Positions 52,220 to 61,260 of a stretch of DNA of 64,000 bases are shown here, in pieces (the stretch's first letter is position 1; each line of letters opens with the position of its first letter). The position numbers and the translations under genes are program-made. Below the pieces are notes generated by a model, which was not told the DNA's origin, did not search any database, and was given only the letters and a program-made list of their open reading frames with translations. Source of the stretch: Planctomycetota bacterium (GTDB lineage Bacteria > Planctomycetota > Planctomycetia > Pirellulales > Lacipirellulaceae); contig JAJRSE010000002.1 of NCBI GenBank assembly GCA_024278955.1, forward strand, positions 124,001 through 188,000, written 5' to 3'.

Positions 52220-53677
52220 TTATCGCCGTGTAGGTTGGGTGGATGGAGGGTATGGGGCAGGCACCCTGGGTTGCTGAATGACAGGATGGGCAGCAATCCT
52301 AGGCACGCCAGGTGCGATGCCACTGGCACGCGAAAACGCTTGGGGAGATACCCATTGAACATTATTGGTGCCGCTCGCGCCCTGTTGCGACAATTGGTTT
52401 GCGATTGCAAGGTTTGCAATCGATTGCCGCGAAAGTCCAAGCTTTTCTTGCATTAGCGACAGATTCCGCAGGACCACAGCGTTGGGATCTCGCGAAGCAA
52501 CTTGCTGTAGCAGCTTCTCGGCCTCGGCAAAGTGTCCTGCATCGGCAAGCAGAGTCGCCAGCTCGTGAGCAGCCAGGTGATTTTGATCGTGGGCCAATAG
52601 GGCCGCTTGTTGGAACGCTATCGCACGGCGTTGAGACAAACGGTGTTTTTCAGGCTCGACTTGCCCAAGCTGAGTGGCCAGTTTGCCTAACGCATGCAAT
52701 GCCATCGAGCCAGCCGGCTCGCCTGTGACCGCATCGGCAAGCTTGAGTTGAGCGTAGCGAAAATAGCCGTTCATCATCTGATGTGGAAGCACGTCTTCGA
52801 ATTTCATTTGCTTGGCAATCGGCGTCCGGTGCGATGCACAGAGGACATCGATCATCAGATCGGCCTCAAGCTGGATGCCCCGCGGAGCAAAGTCTTCGGC
52901 CTCTTCTAGGGCTCGCAGTCCGTAGGCCAAGGCCTGTGTGCGTTTGGGTATTCCCTGCTGTGCATCTTTTGCGTGCGAGATCATCCGCAATACTTCGATC
53001 AGTTCCTGGCGAGCGGCGTAATATCCGCCTCGATTGGCGATTGCGTAAGCAGCGCGTATTTTCTTTTTCGCAATTTGGTTTACCCGTTCGTCGGTCAAAA
53101 CCCCGGTCGTAGCGGCAGTGCAGTTGCGTATGATGGTAGCGATGAGTTCTTTTTCCGTTGTTTTTGGATTGACCTCTGAAGAAATCACTGGAGCAATCTC
53201 ATGCTTTTCCGGTGCTACCTTAGTCGTAGGGTCGGTTGTCTCATTTGGCAGGCCCAGGTCTAGAGGCTCGGGTGGCAGCAAAGAGGCAATTGGTTGGAAG
53301 GTTTCCAGGCCGCCTTGTGTGGCCGGAGAGCTGCTTTGAGGAGCATCGGTAGTTGGAGTGATGTCTACCGGGGGTAACTCGATTAAGTCTTCCAGAGGAG
53401 CCTTGCCATGGATTGCCCAAACTTCGTTTTCGGGCGGGAACGTCGGAGCTTCGATCGCGGGTCCTGGAGTCGATAGTTTCTCCTGCCGAGGAGCTTCAAA
53501 TAAGTTGGAGCTGGGTATCAGAGTGGCCAAGCGTGGATTTGAGGCCTCATCCTGAATTTGATTGACAAGCTGAATGGCAGAAAAATCCTCAGCCTGCTGG
53601 CCAGAAGGACTTTCGCTGCACCCTGCCTGTAGCGAAGCTAGGCAGAAAATCAGACTCGTACGGCACCAACACTTCAT
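52220..53677 (-). CDS. TPR-containing lipoprotein
   Basis: A 485-residue protein with a lipoprotein signal (SLIFCLASLQAGC-SES, Cys20). Residues 20-170 are Pro/Thr/Ser/Glu-rich and look disordered. From about 170 it is helical, with TPR-like repeats near 340-430 (HLAAHELATLLADAGHFAEAEKLLQ, PNAVVLRNLSLMQEKLGLSRQSIA). The tail is Pro-rich. I do not recognise a named family; location before the SLBB export gene suggests a role in exopolysaccharide export or its scaffold. ATG 53677 has AGGGG 5 nt upstream. Confidence 0.8.
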   Translation of the reverse strand: MKCWCRTSLIFCLASLQAGCSESPSGQQAEDFSAIQLVNQIQDEASNPRLATLIPSSNLFEAPRQEKLSTPGPAIEAPTFPPENEVWAIHGKAPLEDLIELPPVDITPTTDAPQSSSPATQGGLETFQPIASLLPPEPLDLGLPNETTDPTTKVAPEKHEIAPVISSEVNPKTTEKELIATIIRNCTAATTGVLTDERVNQIAKKKIRAAYAIANRGGYYAARQELIEVLRMISHAKDAQQGIPKRTQALAYGLRALEEAEDFAPRGIQLEADLMIDVLCASHRTPIAKQMKFEDVLPHQMMNGYFRYAQLKLADAVTGEPAGSMALHALGKLATQLGQVEPEKHRLSQRRAIAFQQAALLAHDQNHLAAHELATLLADAGHFAEAEKLLQQVASRDPNAVVLRNLSLMQEKLGLSRQSIANLAIANQLSQQGASGTNNVQWVSPQAFSRASGIAPGVPRIAAHPVIQQPRVPAPYPPSTQPTRR

Positions 53678-53762
53678 CGTGACCCCTTCCCTGGGAAAGA
53701 TTGTCGCCAACTGGCGCACAGCTCCTGATGCTGGCGTCGGACAACCTGTAGTTTTTGGTTCG

Positions 53763-53781
53763 ACTTCCTTGGCAAGGAAGT
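53763..53781. repeat. Perfect inverted repeat
   Basis: ACTTCCTTG-G-CAAGGAAGT, a 9-bp perfect stem, 86 bp before the TPR lipoprotein start and 172 bp after the nuclease-like gene stop. No T run follows on either strand, so an operator is as likely as a terminator. Confidence 0.4.
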
Positions 53782-53952
53782 ATCAACAAAACCGCTACAA
53801 TCGGGGGGAGAGAAGCTGTCTGTCTCGATACAGACGTCACAGCCCGAACGGTTGCTGTGCTAGCACCAACGCAATCGTTACATCTTAAAGGAGTCGCGGG
53901 GGTTGCGAGCCGCGAGTTATCGTACCGCCTATCCAATCTTACGACTCGCAAC

Positions 53953-54915
53953 TCAAAACATCCTTGTCTGATAACTGCCAGTCACGGGGAACGCGTTATA
54001 GCCTTCGGCTCTCAAGTGTTCGACAAACTCTCGCGGCCCGTGGGTGCAGTAGATTTGTTTTGCGCCGACTCGCTCGGCTGTTTCCAATAGCTCGTTGAAG
54101 TCGGCATGATCTGAAAGGGGCAGGGCATGGTCGACTTTCTGGCGATACTTGGTGCTTGAATCGACTGCCCAGCCGGTTACCGCGATGCTTACCGGGCGAT
54201 CGATTCCCGACAGGCGAAATTGCTTCATGCCGCGTGGAAGGGTGATTACCGCATGGCCCGGAAGTAGGTGGCCGTCGTACTTGGAAACTTGCCCCAGATC
54301 GACACCACATTCGCGGTAAACTTCGCTAACCGCAAATGTCATGGGATGTTGCTGCACAGGGATTCCAGCGTCGGAGAGCAGTCGCGTGACTTCTTGGGCT
54401 TTGCCCAGCGCGTAGGCGTGGATCACGGGAGTTTGCTCGTCGGCTAGAATGCGACGAACCAGGTCGATTAACTGGCCGATTGTCTCCTCTCGCGGAGGCA
54501 TGCGGAATTTTGGTCGGCCAAAGGTGCTTTCCATTACGAGAATGTCTGCTTGCGGCAACTCGGCCTGTTCGCTGGTTGCCGAGGGGCCCAGTTTGAAGTC
54601 GCCCGTGTAGAGTAACGATTGGCGATCGTCCTCAGCCAAAAGCATGGCCGACCCTAAGCAATGTCCTGCCGGATAAGTTGTCAGCCTAAGCGGGCCGAGC
54701 TCGCAGGGCTTGCGATAGGGCATTTCCCGCGTGCGGTGGTGGGCACCGCGACGGTGCCGAAACAGGGCCGCGGTTGCGGGGGTGCAATAAGCCAATTCGT
54801 GGGTCGCGATATGGTCGGCATGGGCATGCGACATAAACCCCAGCTTCTGTCGTCGCGTGACGTCAACCGCCAAGCCTGCCGCGGTTAGGAAAATCCCTCG
54901 ATCCCAGTGAAACAT
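53953..54915 (-). CDS. Metallo-beta-lactamase-fold exonuclease-like protein
   Basis: A 320-residue cytoplasmic protein with the metal motif SHAHADH (about residues 29-35), AGHCLGSAM, YTGDFKLG, VMESTFG and LSDHADF, which place it in the beta-CASP-related group of RNA/DNA exonucleases (mRNA 3'-processing type and 'ligase-associated exonuclease' relatives). The substrate cannot be stated; no ATP-dependent ligase is nearby. It begins with ATG 54915 and stands between the S1-domain gene and the TPR lipoprotein gene. Confidence 0.85.
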   Translation of the reverse strand: MFHWDRGIFLTAAGLAVDVTRRQKLGFMSHAHADHIATHELAYCTPATAALFRHRRGAHHRTREMPYRKPCELGPLRLTTYPAGHCLGSAMLLAEDDRQSLLYTGDFKLGPSATSEQAELPQADILVMESTFGRPKFRMPPREETIGQLIDLVRRILADEQTPVIHAYALGKAQEVTRLLSDAGIPVQQHPMTFAVSEVYRECGVDLGQVSKYDGHLLPGHAVITLPRGMKQFRLSGIDRPVSIAVTGWAVDSSTKYRQKVDHALPLSDHADFNELLETAERVGAKQIYCTHGPREFVEHLRAEGYNAFPVTGSYQTRMF

Positions 54916-55030
54916 TTTTTAGTTATTAGTCGCTGGGCGCTAGTAAGGGAGGGAGATTTGGATTGCGGCTACGATACACCGGGTTCATTGTCGTTTTCTA
55001 GCAACTCGTAACTAACGACTCGCAACTCTC

Positions 55031-56653
55031 TCACCATTTCAGGCCAAACTGTTCGCCGCCACTGGGGCCGCTGATGCCTCCTTTGAGGTTCTTGTCGAAC
55101 TTTTTGCGAGGGCGTCGAGGTTCTTCGGCGACGGTTCCTTTCGCCGGGGAAGCCGGTTTCGCTGGCTCGGGAAGCAGAGCTTTGAGCGAAAGCCCTATTC
55201 GCTGGGCTTCGGTATCAACCGAAAGGACTTTTACCTCGACTTCTTGGCCTTCGCTCACCACATCGCCCGCCCGGTGGACGCGGCCATGTCCCATTTCTGA
55301 AATGTGAATCAGCCCTTCCACGCCTGGCTCAAGCTTCACGAAAGCTCCAAATTGCATCAGCTTGGTGACCGTCCCCGTGATGCGTGCGCCGGCGGCATAT
55401 TTGCTAGCGGCCGAGTCCCAGGGGTTTTCTCCCAGCTCCCGATAGCCGAGCGAAATCTTGCCGGTCTCGGCGTTGATTTTCTCGACACGCACATTGACCG
55501 TCTGACCAACTTGCAGAACATCTTTGGGATGGGCGACTCGTTCCCAGCTGAGTTGGCTGACATGGATCAAGCCATCGACTCCCCCGAGGTCGACAAAGGC
55601 GCCAAAGTCTTGGAGGCTGCGGACAATACCTTCGAGGAGGTCGCCCGGCTTCATCTCGGCAAGCAGTTTTTCGCGTTGTTCTTTGCGTTCGCGCTCCATC
55701 AGTGCCCGATGGCTGAGAACTAAATTCTTGCGATCGCGGTTTGCTTCGGTAACAACACAGTTCAGCTTTTTGCCAACATACTCTTCGGCGTTCTCGACAC
55801 GATAAATCGAAATTTGTCCCATGGGTATAAAGCCGCGAATGCCTGCGAGCTTGCATTCTAATCCGCCTTTATTGGAACCTGTGATCGTCACGTCGACGAC
55901 TTGTCCCAACTGGACTTCGTCCCAGTTGCCAATGCTCACCGAGGCGGTTGGAAGCGAGACTTCGTAGTATCCTTCTTCCGAGTTGAAACGCGAGATCATG
56001 ATTTCGAGTTGGGCACCGACCTCGGGTGGCTTCGACTTCTCGAATTGCTTCATCGGCAACAGGCCTTGGTTTCGCCCGCCCAATTCGAGGAAGATATCTT
56101 CGCGGTGGATCTTCGCTACCGTGCCGGTAAGTTTAGTTTCGGGCGCCAGCTCGTTGTTCGCCCCGGGAGGTGTCGGCGCGTTGTCGATAATCTGGTCTAA
56201 CGACTCCCCGCCCAATGCTGCTTCGATCTCTTTTTCTAACTCGGGCGAGAGCTGGTCGCGAATGTTTGGTGGCGGGTAGTGGCTTTCCTGAGGTGCCGGC
56301 TCGGAGGGAGTTGTTGTGCCTGGATCGACCGGCTTTGCCTTCGCCGATTCGGCGTCGTCGCCTTGACGCTGTGAACCAATTTGAATTCGCTTGCTGGGAA
56401 GGACGTCGGCAGATTCTTGAGCGGGAACGGCGTTTTCGTCCGCTACCTTGGTAGCAGGCGTTTCAACAGCCTCCGTTTTTTTCTCAAGCGTAGCTTCGGG
56501 CACTTTCTCAATCGCAGCCTCGGGCGCCTTTTCAAGCGTCGGTAGCGAGCCAAGGTCGTCCCCAGCCACAGCCGTGGGTGGAGAAGACGCTTCAGCCGGG
56601 CTTGAATCGTTGGGTTGGGGCTTTGGTTCCAGCGCGTCGGTTTCGGCGGTCAT
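55031..56653 (-). CDS. S1-domain RNA-binding protein with long disordered N-terminus
   Basis: A 540-residue protein. Residues 1-165 or so are Glu/Pro/Ala/Lys-rich and look disordered. Four S1 domains follow: about 170-245 ([24 protein letters not shown]), 250-325 ([24 protein letters not shown]), 340-415 ([24 protein letters not shown]) and 430-505 ([24 protein letters not shown]). Domains 3 and 4 are the canonical ribosomal-S1 type. E. coli S1 has six domains. This may serve as ribosomal protein S1 or as an additional RNA-binding factor; the tail is basic ([14 protein letters not shown]). ATG 56653 chosen over 56689. Confidence 0.87.
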   Translation of the reverse strand: MTAETDALEPKPQPNDSSPAEASSPPTAVAGDDLGSLPTLEKAPEAAIEKVPEATLEKKTEAVETPATKVADENAVPAQESADVLPSKRIQIGSQRQGDDAESAKAKPVDPGTTTPSEPAPQESHYPPPNIRDQLSPELEKEIEAALGGESLDQIIDNAPTPPGANNELAPETKLTGTVAKIHREDIFLELGGRNQGLLPMKQFEKSKPPEVGAQLEIMISRFNSEEGYYEVSLPTASVSIGNWDEVQLGQVVDVTITGSNKGGLECKLAGIRGFIPMGQISIYRVENAEEYVGKKLNCVVTEANRDRKNLVLSHRALMERERKEQREKLLAEMKPGDLLEGIVRSLQDFGAFVDLGGVDGLIHVSQLSWERVAHPKDVLQVGQTVNVRVEKINAETGKISLGYRELGENPWDSAASKYAAGARITGTVTKLMQFGAFVKLEPGVEGLIHISEMGHGRVHRAGDVVSEGQEVEVKVLSVDTEAQRIGLSLKALLPEPAKPASPAKGTVAEEPRRPRKKFDKNLKGGISGPSGGEQFGLKW

Positions 56654-56803
56654 AACTTTATAGAATCCTGATGAGATCTTGACGGGCAATCGTGTCGACT
56701 ACCCCTGCGTAGCAAGTTTAGCAATCAACGACAGTGCAATGCAACAGTTAAGTAGGACTTCCATTGGAGTGAATCCATAAATATCGCGGACGCAGGGGCC
56801 CGT

Positions 56804-58015
56804 TCATGGGGTATCGAGAGGCCGATTCGACACCTTTTCCAGCCGCTCAGCTATTCCGGGGATCACGCGGACCGCATTTTCGGCATAGAGTTTTCGAAGC
56901 ACCTCGTCGGGCAGATCCAACCCATAGATATTCCACAGTCCTTGCGGGGGGTACTGGTTTTCTGCATATGTGAAGTTCTCGTCGCGCGTTTCGAGCATCC
57001 GCCAGTGGGGCCTTAATCGCCCCGGAGTGCGGGGTCCGTCGGTGCCAAACAGTATGCGATCGGCGTATTTCAGGAAGAACTTCCGCGCCGTGAAGGGCTG
57101 TCGGCCCAGCTCTGCGATACGTGCAGAAATTTCTACGTAGAGATTTGGATATTTTTCTATCCAACGACCCACTTCCCCCAGATTCTCGGGATAGTTGGCC
57201 ATATGGGCCCCGATAAATATCGTTTGTGGGTGGCGAGCGATCACTCGGTTGCGTGCGGCAAGCAGCTCGTCGTGTGTGGGGAACTGGTCTCCTGCGAAAC
57301 TCCAGTCGGGGTGACGATGCAACTCTTCCCAGCGTTCGTTGAATCGGTCGATCGGCTCGAAAAAGGCAACGGGGTCTGCGGTGTGGATGAGCACCGGTAG
57401 GTTCAGCGTGCCACAGGCTTCCCAGATGGGATCCCAACGCGGGTCGTCAATCGCGATTAACGAGCCATCGGGATTCTGGTATCCGAGCCCCAATCGTTTG
57501 AATACTTTGAGCCCCGAAGCTCCTTGGGCTTTTGCGTCGGCCAGGGCTTTCGCCATCCGGCGTCCAAACCCTGGGCGGTGACAGGCCCAGCTGCTTGGGT
57601 CGTCTGGCTTGCCGCGGCCTTGCCAGTCGATGTTTGCAAAAATCAGGAACCGATCGCGGTGCTTTGTCCACAAATACTTTTTGTGCTGTTCTAGCTCTTC
57701 GCCTAGGCGGCCATCGAGGCTCACACAGACGGCAATGTTTTGTTGGTCCATGACCCGTACAAACTCGTCGAGTTGTTCCGGCACGCTATGCAACTTGTAT
57801 CGCGGATGCACATGCACATCGACGACCGGAAATTTTGCTCGTGCCGGTAGGTGCTCGGGGAGCTTTAACATCGACTTGGGGCGAAACTGATCGAGGGCAA
57901 GCGACCGCCCGTCCTCGCCATTGAGCACTTCCTCGGCCCTCGCTGGAGCGGCAAATACGATAACGAGACAGAGTAAGAACAATATTTCCGCGCCTCTGCG
58001 AGATTCTTTTAACAT
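56804..58015 (-). CDS. Exported amidohydrolase (amidohydrolase 2 family)
   Basis: A 403-residue protein with a signal peptide (AEILFLLCLVIVFAAPARA). Metal-site motifs of the amidohydrolase-2/ACMSD-like superfamily are present: VDVHVHPRY, VLIHTADP, IFIGAHMANYP and ILFGTDGPRT. It would hydrolyse or decarboxylate a small carboxylic substrate outside the cytoplasm; the substrate is unknown. The start is ATG 58015; a longer open frame reaching 58495 only runs antiparallel in frame over ftr. It begins 8 bp after the ftr stop. Confidence 0.87.
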   Translation of the reverse strand: MLKESRRGAEILFLLCLVIVFAAPARAEEVLNGEDGRSLALDQFRPKSMLKLPEHLPARAKFPVVDVHVHPRYKLHSVPEQLDEFVRVMDQQNIAVCVSLDGRLGEELEQHKKYLWTKHRDRFLIFANIDWQGRGKPDDPSSWACHRPGFGRRMAKALADAKAQGASGLKVFKRLGLGYQNPDGSLIAIDDPRWDPIWEACGTLNLPVLIHTADPVAFFEPIDRFNERWEELHRHPDWSFAGDQFPTHDELLAARNRVIARHPQTIFIGAHMANYPENLGEVGRWIEKYPNLYVEISARIAELGRQPFTARKFFLKYADRILFGTDGPRTPGRLRPHWRMLETRDENFTYAENQYPPQGLWNIYGLDLPDEVLRKLYAENAVRVIPGIAERLEKVSNRPLDTP

Positions 58016-58023
58016 GATCGTTC

Positions 58024-58911
58024 TCAAGCAAGCAATTTTTGCAGATGGAAATGAAACTTGCCAAGCTTGCCGCCGTAGTTGCCTGCGCCGATGGCGAGTA
58101 CTCCTTTGCCGGCAGCCGTTCGGGCGGCCAAGATCGTCGCTTCGGCTACGGTTGGTTCGTCGACGCCATCGATCACGATTTCGTAGCAGCAGTTGGCTCC
58201 GTCGACCAATTCGCTTTCGACCCGACCACGCAAGGTAGGACAAAAAGCGTCGTTCGTCGAAGCGACCATTCCTTGGTAGGTCGAACCGACCTTCGAGCCG
58301 CTGCGCACCACTCCGCCGGGGAACGGGGCGATGATGCCTGGCATCACGGCCAAGGCTTCGCTGGCTCGTCGAGCGGCAGCAAGCGCAATCGCCTGGGTCT
58401 CGCCTTGCAAAATGATATTTCCACCGGCAACTCCTTTCGCGACGCCCAGCTTTTCTTCCAGCATAAATTCGCCGTCCATTACTGGGATGCGCCAATATCG
58501 GCGTCCGCCGAGCAGTTTGCTTTTCTGAAACCCATCGCCAAAGTACCGCAAGTGTTTGCCCAGCGGGAACGACTCCTCGGCCTCAGGCAGCCCATTAAAA
58601 ACCGCCGTCGTGGGGCAAGTCATCAGACACTGCCCAACCCGGTTGGGTACCGCCTTGGCAAGCGCCTCGGCCGAGAAACCAAACGCGAGCACCGCCGCCC
58701 CTGGTCGGCCATCAGGCGTCTCGTCGACGCCGAGCATACGCTCGATTCCCATTTCAGCGTCACAGCCGATAACCGACGAGCCATAGCCGGTCGTTTCGCG
58801 CAGGGCGGCGTCGAGCCAATAGTCATCTATGGCCGTGACGAGAAACCGAACGAATCGCATACGAAATGCTTCGGCAAATGTATCGACAATCAGCGTAGGG
58901 CCAAGGTGCAT
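58024..58911 (-). CDS. ftr: Formylmethanofuran--tetrahydromethanopterin formyltransferase
   Basis: A 295-residue enzyme with Ftr landmarks: DTFAEAFRMRFVRFLVTA, TGYGSSVIGCDAEMGIE, DGRPGAAVLAFGFS, QCLMTCPTTAVFNG, PFPGGVVRSGSKVGS and the Pro/Gly-rich end GNYGGKLGKFHFHL. It transfers the formyl group between methanofuran and tetrahydromethanopterin, a step in formaldehyde oxidation in methylotrophs and methanogenesis in archaea. Genes of this pathway are known in planctomycetes. Partner subunits of the Fhc complex are not in this window; an exported amidohydrolase follows by 8 bp. Confidence 0.95.
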   Translation of the reverse strand: MHLGPTLIVDTFAEAFRMRFVRFLVTAIDDYWLDAALRETTGYGSSVIGCDAEMGIERMLGVDETPDGRPGAAVLAFGFSAEALAKAVPNRVGQCLMTCPTTAVFNGLPEAEESFPLGKHLRYFGDGFQKSKLLGGRRYWRIPVMDGEFMLEEKLGVAKGVAGGNIILQGETQAIALAAARRASEALAVMPGIIAPFPGGVVRSGSKVGSTYQGMVASTNDAFCPTLRGRVESELVDGANCCYEIVIDGVDEPTVAEATILAARTAAGKGVLAIGAGNYGGKLGKFHFHLQKLLA

Positions 58912-59000
58912 AGCAGGTGAAGATGGGGCTTGAGTACAGGAACGCCAAGCCCCATCATCGCGATCCGACCTCTATTCAGCAAGGTCTACCTCGGGACAAG

Positions 59001-59738
59001 TTAGAAATCGCTTCCGCTGCTTCCCTCGATTTTGCTCTTCACTTTCCGAAGGTCTGCGAGAAGCTTTTCGATCTTTTGGTGAACTGAGTGAGTTTGCGTA
59101 ACGACGAGCATTCCTGGCTTCATCAAATCAAGATCGCCCTCGCCCGTCTCGTTTTCTTGCCACGAGACATACTCGACACAACTGACGATTACATCTCGCA
59201 AGGGGCTGTAACAATTGGTCTTCGAGCCTCGACCATCAGTCCCTTCTCCGAAATGATCCAGGTCATCCACACGATAGACTTTCGTTTGAAGTGTCTCGTT
59301 GGCTCGGTCTTTCGTCGTAATCAACAGCACCTCGCGGTCGATGACATAGGTCAAATCTTCCAGGTCAGGCTGGCGGAGCATTAGATCCAATGCGGAGCGA
59401 AGTGAAATGTATTTCAAGCGAGCCGTAATCTCGGTACCCACACTGATCGCAACTTCGTCGAGCGCCGCAGTATCAAAGAGTATCGGAATCTCATATTCTT
59501 TTTGTAAGTGATCGACAACGTCTTGAAGCGGCGTGTCGACAAAATCAAGCGGGGCCTTTAGCTGCTTATCAAGAACCGCATCGATCCGATCTTCGGCACG
59601 CTGCACCGCGTTCGCGACCTGAGTCGCCTGCGTGGCAACTGGCCCGCTAGCTTCCTCCTGGGCACCAAGCCGATCACTCAGCACCAGCCCCACCACGGTC
59701 AACAGTCCACAACCTACAACCAACGAAATTCGCGACAT
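59001..59738 (-). CDS. Exported protein with secretin/TonB short N-terminal (STN)-like domain
   Basis: A 245-residue protein with signal peptide (SLVVGCGLLTVVGLVLSDRLGA). Residues about 55-135 (LDFVDTPLQDVVDHLQKEYEIPILFDTAALDEV...ISLRSALDLML) resemble the STN fold of secretins. The last part (TQTHSVHQKIEKLLADLRKV) resembles the N1-type end of such proteins. No secretin barrel follows, so this is a stand-alone planctomycete-type version of unknown role. ATG 59738 has GAGGAG 6 nt upstream, an excellent ribosome site; the frame extends to 59798. Confidence 0.8.
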   Translation of the reverse strand: MSRISLVVGCGLLTVVGLVLSDRLGAQEEASGPVATQATQVANAVQRAEDRIDAVLDKQLKAPLDFVDTPLQDVVDHLQKEYEIPILFDTAALDEVAISVGTEITARLKYISLRSALDLMLRQPDLEDLTYVIDREVLLITTKDRANETLQTKVYRVDDLDHFGEGTDGRGSKTNCYSPLRDVIVSCVEYVSWQENETGEGDLDLMKPGMLVVTQTHSVHQKIEKLLADLRKVKSKIEGSSGSDF

Positions 59739-59890
59739 AGCAATCTCCTCTTGTTCCAAAAGATGACAAGAAACGTGCGCCGAGATGGTTCCGAACATCC
59801 CAAGCAGAATAGCGAACCCGCAGTTTACCCCCAGGCCGCTGTTTTTTGCAAAGGCAATCGCGAAAGCGGCTAGGAAAGGTCAAACAAAGC

Positions 59891-60223
59891 TTACCTATCG
59901 CTGCTTTTTCGAGCCCGCCAGTAGCCAGGCCGCCTTTTAAGATGGGCTACCGCCAAGCCTACGATTCGCTGGTCGCCACGGATCACCTTTTCAGCTTCCT
60001 CGGCAGGGACGGTCTCAACACGGCCTTGCTGGATGTCGTCGATGCGGCGTTCTATTTCGTGATTCCACGCCGATTCGATTTCTGAGGAGGGATCGGCAAC
60101 GCATTGCTCGCCCTCCTCAAGAGGCACGCTTACCAATAATGCGTCTGCGATTACAACTCGTTCCTCGGGAGACAACCGCAAGGCCGAGGCAAGAATCTGT
60201 TGGGTGGTTTGATTGGTATCCAT
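59891..60223 (-). CDS. Antitoxin-toxin fusion relic (addiction-module antitoxin joined to RelE/ParE-type tail)
   Basis: A 110-residue protein. Residues 1-78 match the small 'addiction module component' antitoxin family (LRLSPEERVVIADALLVSV, AWNHEIERRIDDIQQGRVETVPAEEA). Residues 85-103 (QRIVGLAVAHLKRRPGYWRAR) instead resemble the extreme C-terminus of the RelE/ParE-type toxin that is normally encoded just downstream. The simplest reading is an in-frame deletion that removed the antitoxin end and most of the toxin. No intact toxin gene follows. It is probably non-functional as a toxin-antitoxin pair, but may still repress or bind. Confidence 0.65.
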   Translation of the reverse strand: MDTNQTTQQILASALRLSPEERVVIADALLVSVPLEEGEQCVADPSSEIESAWNHEIERRIDDIQQGRVETVPAEEAEKVIRGDQRIVGLAVAHLKRRPGYWRARKSSDR

Positions 60224-60273
60224 AAATGTTTTCCCTGACTCTACTCCATTTTATCATAACTTCCTGAGTCGAG

Positions 60274-60310
60274 TCAAAAAACAAATGCGACCGCCCGAGG
60301 GCGGCCGCAT
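60274..60310 (-). terminator. Rho-independent terminator after the PilZ-like gene
   Basis: On the minus strand a 12-bp GC-rich stem around ATGCGGCCGCCC/GGGCGGTCGCAT (one mismatch) is followed by TTGTTTTTT, 65 bp after the PilZ-like stop. Strong stem and T tract support intrinsic termination. Confidence 0.8.
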
Positions 60311-60374
60311 AAGGGGGGAGGGAGGAGATACCCCGACCCGGCAGAGCTACACACTCTGCCGAGCCGTACGCTTG

Positions 60375-60692
60375 CTAAGCGGTCTTGCCGATCGAGCGGA
60401 CAAAGCGTCCGCCGCTCGTGTATCGGCCTGTTCGATTAAATTGACACCAGGTGAGGTCTACTTCCACAGCAATGCGACCCAGCCGTGGGCTCTCGACCAG
60501 CAGCATGGCCCGTCGGGCGTTGAGCGGAGAGCGATGGTGAAATGTAATTCCCCGCTCGTCGAATTCTTTGACCTCGATCGAATGGGGAGTCTCTAATTGG
60601 CCCTGTTCGTTGAGCGGCCTAAGACTTGTGCGAACCAGTTGATTCGTAGGAACCTCAGGATTCCAGAGTTGTGTAAGCTTTGAAGAGGTCAT
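60375..60692 (-). CDS. PilZ-like small protein
   Basis: A 105-residue cytoplasmic protein. The pattern RTSLRPLNEQGQ...EVKEFDERGITFHHRSPL...EVDLTWCQFNRTGRYTSGGRFV resembles a PilZ domain (c-di-GMP binding: R...R near the start, then D/NxSxxG, and the 'W....g.ytsGgrFv' end). Here the second motif is DERG rather than D/NxSxxG and the RxxxR spacing is unclear, so c-di-GMP binding is uncertain. It has its own terminator. A possible small gene lies on the other strand upstream. Confidence 0.6.
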   Translation of the reverse strand: MTSSKLTQLWNPEVPTNQLVRTSLRPLNEQGQLETPHSIEVKEFDERGITFHHRSPLNARRAMLLVESPRLGRIAVEVDLTWCQFNRTGRYTSGGRFVRSIGKTA

Positions 60693-61166
60693 CGTGCTGG
60701 ACCTTTCTATTCAAGTAAGGAGTTTCGCCATGAATAGGCGAAAGGTTCTTGGTCGCCTACTGAGCAGGACAATTTTCCTGCCAGAAGGGTTCGTACCTTA
60801 CACACCGATTTGAGAATCAAAGAAGCCGAGCGCAGAAGCAAATAGGATCGGTGTAAGCGTTTCGTTTTATTTTCGAGCGAATTTTCCGAGTGAATTTTTC
60901 AAGCGGAGACTGAGGAGACTCGCTGCCAACAAGTGGCAGCCTCTTACAAAACAACTCTACACGCTAATAAGCCACAGGTTGATATTTCTTCACAGAAAGA
61001 GGGAAGAAACTCCTGCAAGCCAGCTAAAGAATCGGCAGGAGCCGGAGAGTTTAACTGAGACGTCGGTTTTCACACCAGAAAAAATAGTAACCGTTCGCGA
61101 AAAAGGCAAAGGATTTTCAACCACAAGGCCTAGTGCTTTGTCAGAGGCTAATTTTCGAGTGTGAGA

Positions 61167-61260
61167 TGCCTTGTCAAATCCATTGCCTTAAAGCGGGTTT
61201 GTTTTGACAGGATAAAACAGGATGGACGGGACCATTCGGTCGAATTCCTGTTCGTCGGTT
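61167..61260. repeat. MITE-like element, truncated second copy
   Basis: Almost identical to 30037-30126: TGCCTTGTC at the left end, then CATTGCC, AAAGCGGGTTTGTTTTGACA, GGATAAAACAGGATGGACGG and the same hairpin. It diverges after TTCGTC and lacks the right inverted end, so it appears truncated. Two nearly identical copies 31 kb apart indicate recent spread or gene conversion. Confidence 0.75.

Noticed and set aside
58016..58495. N-terminal extension of the amidohydrolase gene (160 codons)
   Set aside because: It overlaps ftr in another frame, is Arg-rich and would hide the signal peptide; ATG 58015 is the sensible start.
58039..58920. A 293-codon open frame on the plus strand over the ftr gene
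   Set aside because: It is exactly antiparallel to ftr, has no family resemblance and is Arg/Gly/Ser-rich as expected for a shadow of GC-rich coding sequence.
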